A stretch of 5,846 nt of DNA, from the NCBI GenBank assembly GCA_030606845.1, contig JAUWFP010000148.1, forward strand, positions 1 to 5,846. The letters run 5' to 3'. Positions 1-5,433 of the stretch are shown one piece after another. How positions within the stretch are numbered: the first letter of the stretch is position 1; every line of letters begins with the position of its first letter. The DNA is from Anaerolineales bacterium (GTDB taxonomy: Bacteria > Chloroflexota > Anaerolineae > Anaerolineales > E44-bin32). The notes beneath the pieces were generated by a model. It ran no database searches. It saw only the letters and a program-made list of their open reading frames with translations, and was not told the origin of the DNA. The position numbers were made by a program, and so were the translations under genes.

Positions 1-41
1 GGCTTTGTTTCTTCCTGTTTGAGCAGCGCCATACGCGCTGT

Positions 42-60
42 GGGTTCACTCGCAATGACA
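42..60 (+). repeat. Degenerate dispersed repeat, copy A
   Basis: The segment reads GGGTTCACTCGCAATGACA. It shares the core GGTTCACT(T)CGCA with a copy at 1372-1392, and GGGTTCA...GCATGACA with the end of the copy at 150-183. From general knowledge, it resembles the widespread intergenic repeats of the form 'CTTCGCTCGCAATGAC', but this copy is decayed. Similarity was judged by eye. Confidence 0.4.
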
Positions 61-149
61 TTAAGAAGAGGCCTTCATCGTACCAGGATGGTATTTATTC
101 CAAAGAAAGAGCTCTTGAGAGAAACATCCTAGGGATTTCTCGTTGAATT

Positions 150-183
150 CATCCTGAGTGAAACCAAAGGGTTCAGCATGACA
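150..183 (-). repeat. Degenerate dispersed repeat, copy B
   Basis: On the minus strand this contains CCCTTTGGTTTCACTCAGG, close to the copy at 1372-1392 (CCTTTGGTTCACTTCG). On the plus strand it begins CATCCTGAG and ends GTTCAGCATGACA, the layout of the common 'CATCCTGAGCGAAGCGAAGG' intergenic repeat. It has weak internal dyad symmetry: CTG..AACC pairs with GGTT.CAG around an AAAG loop. It contains no gene. Confidence 0.45.
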
Positions 184-220
184 TACTTATGGCACTCTCG
201 AGAATTTGGGAGCGCAGCGA

Positions 221-250
221 TGGACAATCTCTTTTTCCCCCGACTGTATT
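221..250 (+). promoter_or_regulatory. Candidate sigma70-type promoter for rtcA
   Basis: TGGACA at 221-226 matches the -35 consensus TTGACA at 5 of 6 bases. TGTATT at 245-250 matches TATAAT at 4 of 6, and the spacer is 18 bp. The predicted transcript start is near 257, which leaves a leader of about 33 nt to the ATG at 290 or 54 nt to the ATG at 311. This was a by-eye match and the -10 is mediocre. Confidence 0.3.
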
Positions 251-289
251 TGGGGTAGAGACCAAAAACATGCGAAAATTGGGCTTATT

Positions 290-733
290 ATGGAGAGAAA
301 GAAAACAGCGATGATCGAGATCGATGGAGCCATTGGCGAAGGTGGGGGGCAGATACTTCGCAGCGCGTTGACGCTCGCGCTCATGACGGACAGGGATTTC
401 CGAATCCTGAATATTCGCGCGCGCAGATCGAAGCCAGGATTACGGCCCCAGCACTTGACCTCTGTGAATGCCGCGGCTTCCGTGGGGCAGGCGCAGGTGG
501 AAGGCGCACGTTTGGGGTCGCAGGAAATAGAATTCCGGCCATCTTCGATCCACCCCGGCTCCTATCGCTTCGAGATTCCTACCGCCGGCTCGACTTCGCT
601 TGTGCTTCAAACGGTCTTCCTGCCACTGAGCATCGCTGATTCTCCATCGGAGATCGAAATCATTGGTGGGACTCATGTGCCCTGGAGCCCATGTTTCCAT
701 TATTTAGAGGCGAACTGGCTCCCGGCGATGTGA
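290..733 (+). CDS. rtcA: RNA 3'-terminal phosphate cyclase RtcA, N-terminal part, ended by in-frame TGA
   Basis: RtcA uses ATP to convert an RNA 3'-phosphate into a 2',3'-cyclic phosphate through an adenylylated histidine; it acts in cytosolic RNA end repair. This 147-residue part carries the family's N-terminal motifs: GEGGGQ at 16-21, the basic RARRSKPG segment at about 43-50 with PQHL at 53-56, TAGSTSLVLQT at 98-108 and GGTHVPWSP at 126-134. The start is uncertain. ATG 290 and ATG 311 (MIEIDG) are both plausible, and neither has a strong Shine-Dalgarno; GGAG at 292-295 lies 15 nt before ATG 311. The catalytic histidine is in the part after the stop, so this fragment alone should be inactive. 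The reading frame continues directly into the next entry, and the two together match one complete RtcA. No rtcB or rtcR is visible nearby. Confidence 0.85.
   Translation: MERKKTAMIEIDGAIGEGGGQILRSALTLALMTDRDFRILNIRARRSKPGLRPQHLTSVNAAASVGQAQVEGARLGSQEIEFRPSSIHPGSYRFEIPTAGSTSLVLQTVFLPLSIADSPSEIEIIGGTHVPWSPCFHYLEANWLPAM
731..733 (+). other. In-frame TGA interrupting rtcA
   Basis: The frame reads LPAM, TGA, LQGF. Set against E. coli RtcA as I recall it (EPLLAKIG...GFYPAGGG), spacing is exact on both sides: seven positions from Pro to Gly counting the TGA, then ten residues to GFYP. So a single sense codon has become TGA, with no indel. Many relatives have Arg or another variable residue here. 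A C-to-T change of CGA to TGA is the simplest route, but the original codon is inference. A sequencing error, a recent pseudogene and readthrough are all possible. Confidence 0.85.
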
Positions 734-1351
734 TTGCAGGGTTTCCGGGCAGGCCTGGCGTTGGAGAAAGCGGGGTTTTATCCGCAGGGTGGGGGGCGAA
801 TCAGGGCGCTTATTCAACCATTGAAGAAGATGATTGCGCCGCTAAGGCGCTTGCAGCGCGGGGATCTTCAGCGGATTCGCGGCCTCTCTAGCGTCTCCAA
901 TCTACCGGAGAGCATCGCCCAACGGCAGCGGAATCGAGCTGTGGAGAGACTGGCTGATCTTGGCTACCCGGTGGAGATCGATGTTCAAACCTTGCCCTCT
1001 CCCGGCAAGGGGACGTTTCTCCTGCTGCAAGCCGAGTTTGAATCCGGTCAGGCTTGCTATTTCGGTCTCGGCGCGCGAGGCAAGCCGGCTGAACGAGTCG
1101 CCGACGAAGCTGCTGATGCACTTTATACGTTTCTGCACGGAGGTGGGGTTGTCGACGAATATCTTGCGGATCAGCTCCTGCTCCCATTGGCTATCGCCGA
1201 CGGGGATTCTGAATTTCGTACCTCGAAAGTCACCCAGCATTTGCTCACCAACGCCGAAGTGATTCGCGCTTTCGGCGCGGCGGAGATAGATATTAGCGGC
1301 GAATTGGATCAGTCTGGAGTAATCGAGATCAGGCCGCTTGGCAACCAATAG
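734..1351 (+). CDS. rtcA: RNA 3'-terminal phosphate cyclase RtcA, C-terminal part after the TGA
   Basis: This continues RtcA in the same frame for 205 residues and ends with TAG. The conserved GFYPQGGG is at 14-21, followed by the region of the inserted domain, then GARGKPAERV at 113-122 and DEYLADQLLLPLA at 141-153. TQHLLTN at 167-173 follows; its His169 (codon 1238-1240) corresponds to the histidine that is adenylylated in E. coli RtcA. All motifs are intact with no second stop, so decay, if any, is recent. With the N-terminal part the total is about 346-353 codons, close to the roughly 340 of characterised RtcA proteins. A separate start is possible only at the TTG directly after the TGA. 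No good ribosome site precedes it, and a protein starting there would lack the N-terminal motifs. I regard both parts as one interrupted gene. Confidence 0.85.
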   Translation: MQGFRAGLALEKAGFYPQGGGRIRALIQPLKKMIAPLRRLQRGDLQRIRGLSSVSNLPESIAQRQRNRAVERLADLGYPVEIDVQTLPSPGKGTFLLLQAEFESGQACYFGLGARGKPAERVADEAADALYTFLHGGGVVDEYLADQLLLPLAIADGDSEFRTSKVTQHLLTNAEVIRAFGAAEIDISGELDQSGVIEIRPLGNQ

Positions 1352-1371
1352 TTGGAGCGATGGTTCTCAGA

Positions 1372-1392
1372 GATCCTTTGGTTCACTTCGCA
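1372..1392 (+). repeat. Degenerate dispersed repeat, copy C
   Basis: GATCCTTTGGTTCACTTCGCA lies 20 bp past the rtcA stop. It shares GGTTCACT(T)CGCA with the copy at 42-60 and CCTTTGGTT(T)CACT with the minus strand of 150-183. Repeat copies thus sit on both sides of rtcA. The match was made by eye and no mobile-element gene accompanies it. Confidence 0.4.
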
Positions 1393-1406
1393 CCCATAAG
1401 AATGGG
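1393..1406. terminator. Weak hairpin between convergent genes
   Basis: CCCAT at 1393-1397 pairs with ATGGG at 1402-1406 around an AAGA loop. It lies in the 112-bp gap between the ends of rtcA (+) and the ABC operon (-), where a shared terminator would be expected. The plus side is followed by CTTTCACT and only later by AATTTTT at 1421-1427. The minus side has no T-run. The stem is short, so this is a weak candidate. Confidence 0.2.
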
Positions 1407-1463
1407 CTTTCACTGCTTCGAATTTTTGGATCGACCGGGATTAAAGAAGCACGGCTTTCGCAG

Positions 1464-3269
1464 CTAATTGCCCATGCTCTCGATGTATTCCAGCGATTGG
1501 TGGCGGAAGTAAGTATTGTATAGATCGGCATAATGCCCACCTTCTGCCATCAATGAGCTGTGTGTTCCATCCCCGATGACCCGGCCGCGATCGAGGATGA
1601 TAATTCGGTCAGCATTTTGCACGGTCCATAGGCGGTGGGCGATGACTACGGAGGTGCGCCCGCGCATCACTTGCTGCAGTGCGCTCTGGATCTGCGCTTC
1701 TGTAAATGGATCGACACTGGCTGTGGCTTCATCGAGGATGAGAATCGTCGGGTCCTTCAGCAGTACTCGCGCCAGTGCGACGAGCTGACGTTGACCCATC
1801 GATAGATTTGCGCCACGCTCACCCGCGTTAGTCTCCAACCCATCAGGCAAATCGGCGAGCCAATCTCCGCCGCTGATATGCTCGGCAGCTTGACGCACAT
1901 CTTTCTCCGTCGCCTCGGGCCGGCTGTAGCGGATGTTCTCAGCAACAGTGCCCGAGAAAAGGAAGGGGTCCTGCGGGACCATGCCCAAATTTCGTCGATA
2001 CACATCAAGATCCAAGCGGCGGATATCACGACCGTTAATCAGCAGCTCGCCCTCCTGGTATTCGTAGAAGCGAGAGATCAATTTGACAATGCTGCTTTTC
2101 CCTGCGCCAGAGTGACCGACCAGAGCGAGCGTCTTACCGGGATGGATCATCAATGAAAAGTCTGGCAGGACGATCTCTTTTTCCGAGTAGCTAAAGCGCA
2201 AATTCTTGAATTCGATGTGGCCCTCGAGCTCCTCGACGGGTTCGTTTGCTATTTGCTCGACATCTGGTTGGGCATCGATCAAAGCGAAGACCCGTTCGGC
2301 GGCGGATAGGCCATCTTGGAACTGGCTCCAGAAGGAGGCGATTCCCATGAGCGGGTACCAGAAGAAACCTACAGCCTGCATGAAGAGGTACCACTCGCCT
2401 GGTGAGATGGCGCCAGTTTGAATTCGCATCCCTGCGGCGAAGACCAGCATTGCCGTCGCCAGACCATTCGCAACCCCCATGATGGGGAAAATGGTGTTTA
2501 AAGTCAGCCCGCGGCGCAGACCCACTTGATAGGCTTGTTGGTTGTTGCCTTCAAACGTCTCGAAGATCGCCTGTTCTTTTCGGAAGCTCTTAGCAACGAT
2601 AATGCCACTGATCGACTCCTGGATCTGGGCATTGATCTTCGCAGTTACCCGGCGGGCATGCTGGGTCACACGACGGGCGACACGCCTGAAACTTAAGGCA
2701 ATAACGGCCGCGATTGGTGACATTGCTAGTAAAAGGAGGGTGAGCCCGACGTTAATATTGAAAAGCCATATGATCAGGATGATGATAATCAAGACCTGGC
2801 TAATCAAGTTGATGACCAAACCCACCACGTCTGAAAAATCCTGCGTATCAGACGTCACCCGGCTTACGATCTTTCCTGTTGGGTGCTTGTCGAAGAAGGG
2901 CATATCGTGGTGTATGGTGGCGTCCAGGGCGTCAGTACGAAGCTGTAGAACGACATCCCCAACCACTCTTGCCGAGAGCCACTGGCGTATGAAATTGGTG
3001 ACCCATGCGGCCACACCGAATATCAGGAGCAGGCTCGCAGCGAATGCCATATTGTAGAAGGTGGGAGTTTCGGCGACCAGGTCAATCGCCTTGGCGATAA
3101 CGATTGGCCTGCCGCTCCCGGCCACTGAGTTCAACGTGAGCATGAGAGCAACCAAGGCCATCTTGCGGCCGTATGGTCGGAAATAGGAAACGATCCGCAG
3201 CAGCAGGTCGCGATCGCTATACTCACGGTCGTAAGATTCGGTGTCCAGTCCGTCGAGAATGAACCCCAT
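1464..3269 (-). CDS. ABC exporter half-transporter, subunit with catalytic Glu and LSMGQ signature
   Basis: This 601-residue type IV ABC exporter half has an N-terminal membrane domain and a C-terminal ATPase. Likely membrane helices lie near residues 37-64, 71-94, 149-170, 174-194, 258-281 and 293-314. The ATPase shows the A-loop Tyr361, Walker A GHSGAGKSS at 385-393, Q-loop Gln433, signature LSMGQ at 489-493, Walker B ILILDE at 509-514 with Glu514 (codon 1728-1730), and switch His545. The third signature residue is Met (codon 1797-1799) where Gly is usual. In heterodimeric exporters such as TM287/288, the subunit that keeps the Glu typically has the altered signature, as here. The start ATG lies 6 nt after the TAA of the upstream gene and has AGGAG 11 nt before it, so translation is probably coupled. 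Substrate is unknown; drugs, lipids or peptides are all possible. Confidence 0.93.
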   Translation of the reverse strand: MGFILDGLDTESYDREYSDRDLLLRIVSYFRPYGRKMALVALMLTLNSVAGSGRPIVIAKAIDLVAETPTFYNMAFAASLLLIFGVAAWVTNFIRQWLSARVVGDVVLQLRTDALDATIHHDMPFFDKHPTGKIVSRVTSDTQDFSDVVGLVINLISQVLIIIILIIWLFNINVGLTLLLLAMSPIAAVIALSFRRVARRVTQHARRVTAKINAQIQESISGIIVAKSFRKEQAIFETFEGNNQQAYQVGLRRGLTLNTIFPIMGVANGLATAMLVFAAGMRIQTGAISPGEWYLFMQAVGFFWYPLMGIASFWSQFQDGLSAAERVFALIDAQPDVEQIANEPVEELEGHIEFKNLRFSYSEKEIVLPDFSLMIHPGKTLALVGHSGAGKSSIVKLISRFYEYQEGELLINGRDIRRLDLDVYRRNLGMVPQDPFLFSGTVAENIRYSRPEATEKDVRQAAEHISGGDWLADLPDGLETNAGERGANLSMGQRQLVALARVLLKDPTILILDEATASVDPFTEAQIQSALQQVMRGRTSVVIAHRLWTVQNADRIIILDRGRVIGDGTHSSLMAEGGHYADLYNTYFRHQSLEYIESMGN

Positions 3270-3275
3270 ATCCTG

Positions 3276-5111
3276 TTACGCTCCTGCCTTGGGGGTTGTG
3301 TCCGTTGGTGAACCGGTGGATGAGCCTTTATCGGCAGATGATCGAACGCGAGCGAAGATGCGCTGGTAATCCGGAGAGCGCGCCAATAGCTCTGTGTGTG
3401 TCCCTTGATCGATGATCTCCCCTCCACGGAGAACTAGAATGCGATCCGCCCAGCGGATCTGGCTGAGTCGATGTGTGATGAGGAATGTTGTCCTCTTCTG
3501 GCTGATCCTGCGCATGGCGCGCTGGATCTGATCCTCGGTCTCGCTGTCGATGGCGCTTGTGCTATCGTCCAGGATAAGGATGCGCGGGTCGGTGAGGAAG
3601 GCGCGGGCGATGGCGATGCGCTGCCGCTGACCACCTGAGAGGGTCACGCCGCGCTCTCCGATTTCGGTATCGTAGCCGTCTGTGAAGCTGCGAATGAACT
3701 CGTCTGCCTGAGCTTCGCGGGCAGCTGCCTCAATCATTTCTTTTGTGGCGTCATCGCGCCCGAATGAGATGTTGTCGGAGAGGTTAGTTGAGAAAAGGAA
3801 AATGTCCTGTTCAATGGTCGAAATCTGGGAGCGTAACGATTCCATGCTCCACTCCCGCACATCGATCCCATCGACAAGAACTGCCCCCTCATTCACATCA
3901 TAGATGCGGTTGATCAGGTGCGTAAGAGTGGTCTTGCCGGAGCCGGTCTGACCAACAATGGCGATCGTCTCGCCGGGCTTGGCTGTGAAGGAGATACCCT
4001 TTAACACCAGCTTCCCGTTGTAACCGAAGCTGACATTTTCAAATGAAACCTCACCCTGGATTGTTTGGGCGACACCGCCGACATTCTCGTCCAATTCGGT
4101 TTCGGCGTTTATCAATTTTAGAATGCGGCGCGCTCCGGCGATCCCAAGCTGCACCAGGTCGAACGAGAAAAGTGAGATAAAGGTTGGGAAGCGAAGTCCG
4201 CCCATGAGTCCTAAGAAGGCAACTACCTCGCCAAGGGAGATGCGACCCGCATGCCAGATAGTGAGCGCATGGAAGAAGCCAATTGCCCAAACCACGGCGA
4301 AGGCCAACATGGGCCAGTATCGTGCCTGGATTTCGCCGCGTTGTACAAAAAGATCTCGAAAACGGCGCGCGTTATGGGTGAATTTGTCCCATTCGTAGTG
4401 TTCTTGAACGTTCGCCTTGACAACCTCGATACCGGCTATCGCCTCGGTTAAGCCGGCGTTCATTATCCCGAACTGGTCGCGAATGTCGCGGCTGACCGGG
4501 CTCAGGCGGCGATTGTAATCGAGCAACGTAATGACGAGCGCGACAGTGAACAGAAGCGGAACGATTAACAGCTCTACGCGTATCAGCCCAATCAATATGA
4601 TGGGGATAACCAAATTCATGATTGAGTCTGTGATCAACATCATGCCGGGACTGAACATCAGGTTTAGCGAGCGAACATCATTCGTGGCCCGGGACATGAT
4701 ATCGCCGACGCGCTGGCGTCCGTGGAAAGTTTGGCTCTTTCCCAGCAGGCTGACGTAGAGTTCGTGCCGGGTGTCGCGTTCGATAGCTTGTGCCATGAAC
4801 TCCGCGGCGTAGTTCCGGATTAAACCAGTGAACCCCTGGGAAAGGGCTGCGGCCAAGATGGCGAGCGCCGCAACTGCTAAATCTGCTCGCGTCCAGTCGA
4901 CCGAGGTGATTAGATCAAATGTGCGCCCGATGAAAATCTGGACATAACCAAAAGCGAGGTTATTCCCCGCCGCGGCGAGAAGCAGACCGAGTGGAAGGAT
5001 TGGGTAGCGCAGGGCGTGGGAAATGATCCAGCGCACCGGTCCGGTCCGGTTGTATGGATATTCGTCTTCGAGTGAGAATTCAGTTTTTGAAACCTTCTCT
5101 TGTGATCCCAT
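3276..5111 (-). CDS. ABC exporter half-transporter, subunit with degenerate Walker B (Asp for Glu)
   Basis: This is the first gene of the exporter operon, 611 residues from ATG 5111. Likely helices lie near residues 36-62, 76-98, 157-197 (two helices), 268-286 and 293-317. The ATPase has A-loop Tyr364, Walker A GQTGSGKTT at 387-395, Q-loop Gln435, a canonical LSGGQ at 491-495, and switch His547. Walker B reads ILILDD at 511-516: Asp516 (GAT, codon 3564-3566) replaces the catalytic Glu, the hallmark of the degenerate subunit in heterodimeric exporters such as TM287 and BmrC. It should pair with the downstream gene product in the cytoplasmic membrane. The frame is open upstream to a TTG at 5225, but those 38 residues are not family-like and precede the conserved cytosolic entry segment, so I prefer ATG 5111. 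The last 20 or so residues form a Ser/Thr-rich hydrophilic tail beyond the ATPase fold. Substrate is unknown. Confidence 0.93.
   Translation of the reverse strand: MGSQEKVSKTEFSLEDEYPYNRTGPVRWIISHALRYPILPLGLLLAAAGNNLAFGYVQIFIGRTFDLITSVDWTRADLAVAALAILAAALSQGFTGLIRNYAAEFMAQAIERDTRHELYVSLLGKSQTFHGRQRVGDIMSRATNDVRSLNLMFSPGMMLITDSIMNLVIPIILIGLIRVELLIVPLLFTVALVITLLDYNRRLSPVSRDIRDQFGIMNAGLTEAIAGIEVVKANVQEHYEWDKFTHNARRFRDLFVQRGEIQARYWPMLAFAVVWAIGFFHALTIWHAGRISLGEVVAFLGLMGGLRFPTFISLFSFDLVQLGIAGARRILKLINAETELDENVGGVAQTIQGEVSFENVSFGYNGKLVLKGISFTAKPGETIAIVGQTGSGKTTLTHLINRIYDVNEGAVLVDGIDVREWSMESLRSQISTIEQDIFLFSTNLSDNISFGRDDATKEMIEAAAREAQADEFIRSFTDGYDTEIGERGVTLSGGQRQRIAIARAFLTDPRILILDDSTSAIDSETEDQIQRAMRRISQKRTTFLITHRLSQIRWADRILVLRGGEIIDQGTHTELLARSPDYQRIFARVRSSADKGSSTGSPTDTTPKAGA
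3281..3285 (-). promoter_or_regulatory. Shine-Dalgarno of the second ABC gene
   Basis: AGGAG on the minus strand lies inside the last codons of the upstream ABC gene, 11 nt before ATG 3269. A second AGGAT abuts the ATG and is too close to work. The position supports ATG 3269 as the start and translational coupling of the two subunits, which suits proteins made in equal amounts. Confidence 0.6.
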
Positions 5112-5123
5112 AACTAGGGTGAG

Positions 5124-5153
5124 ATTATACAACCCTCCTCCAGTGAAAAGAAA
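5124..5153 (-). promoter_or_regulatory. Candidate ABC operon promoter with perfect TATAAT
   Basis: A perfect -10 hexamer TATAAT occupies 5124-5129 on the minus strand, 12 nt before ATG 5111. The -35 is poor: TTTCTT or TTCTTT at an 17-18 bp spacing. Transcription would begin about 7 nt downstream, giving a leader of only about five nucleotides, so the operon may be translated as a nearly leaderless message. The G-rich GGAGGAGGG at 5133-5141 lies upstream of the -10 and would not be in that transcript. Confidence 0.45.
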
Positions 5154-5380
5154 TGAGATGTGAGAGTCGTGGAGTGCGTATGGTTGCTCCTGCGACCGGG
5201 GGTATAACTTCCAGACACTATTCAATGAGGGGCGTTTGAGATAGCCGCGGATCGTTCTCTATCCAGGCGAGAGAGAAATCCGTAAGGAAGGGTAATCTTG
5301 AAACTTGCAGCATGTATTTTGCTTTTGAGCCCCGTGGGATCATCGAATAAGGGTAGAACGCGCCTAGCCCTCCCGTTTCA

Positions 5381-5410
5381 TTGCGAACTGTCTATTGTGT
5401 GCCTTAGAAT
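5381..5410 (+). promoter_or_regulatory. Candidate promoter for the lipoprotein gene
   Basis: TTGCGA at 5381-5386 matches TTGACA at 4 of 6 bases and TAGAAT at 5405-5410 matches TATAAT at 5 of 6, with an 18-bp spacer. The predicted start near 5417 leaves a leader of about 17 nt to ATG 5434. Spacing and position fit, but the match was made by eye. Confidence 0.35.
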
Positions 5411-5433
5411 GCATCCATTGGCGGTTAGATCAA

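Larger units (their letters stand above)
1..289. other. Gene-free region upstream of rtcA
   Basis: I find no convincing gene here. An open frame does run in phase into rtcA from a TTG at 206, but its first 28 codons resemble nothing in the RtcA family. The stretch holds a 6-bp hairpin at 24-40 (CAGCGC, 5-nt loop, GCGCTG). It also holds a 5-bp hairpin at 81-93 (TACCA/TGGTA) followed by TTTATT, which could be the end of a terminator for a gene to the left. Two degenerate repeat copies and a possible promoter are listed separately. It reads as ordinary intergenic DNA decorated with repeats. Confidence 0.6.
5112..5433. other. Divergent intergenic region between the ABC operon and the lipoprotein gene
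   Basis: About 320 bp with no supported gene. It contains a minus-strand TATAAT close to the ABC start, a plus-strand promoter candidate near the lipoprotein start, and two small dyads. One dyad, TGAGCCCCGTGGGATCA at 5326-5342, is an imperfect palindrome with one mismatched pair and a 3-nt centre. The other pairs TTCTCT at 5255-5260 with AGAGAA at 5272-5277. Either could be an operator, but no regulator gene is in view and both are short enough to arise by chance. Confidence 0.5.

Noticed and set aside
81..99. Small hairpin TACCA-GGA-TGGTA followed by TTTATT, like a terminator of a gene to the left.
   Set aside because: The stem has only five pairs, the T-tract is broken and no gene end is visible before it, so it is not listed as a terminator.
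42..183. Repeat copies considered as a CRISPR array or insertion-sequence ends.
   Set aside because: Copies are too few, differ in orientation and sequence, and show no regular spacers. There is no transposase or cas gene in the window.
731..758. Possible selenocysteine insertion: a 5-bp hairpin (CCGGG 745-749 with CCTGG 754-758, loop CAGG) follows the TGA by 11 nt.
   Set aside because: The stem is short, includes a G-T pair and has no recognisable bacterial SECIS loop. RtcA is not a known selenoprotein family, and the position is not conserved as Cys in the homolog I recall.
691..891. Plus-strand open frame overlapping the rtcA TGA in another phase, as if a frameshift bypassed the stop.
   Set aside because: Its translation does not resemble RtcA, while the original phase resumes RtcA motifs exactly after the TGA. 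No frameshift is needed.
902..1348. Minus-strand open frame of 148 codons antisense to rtcA.
   Set aside because: It lies wholly opposite conserved RtcA motifs and its translation shows no recognisable domain, so it is a by-product of coding composition.
2542..3057. Plus-strand open frame of 171 codons inside the second ABC gene.
   Set aside because: It is antisense to the conserved membrane domain, and its composition is that of a complementary-strand artefact.
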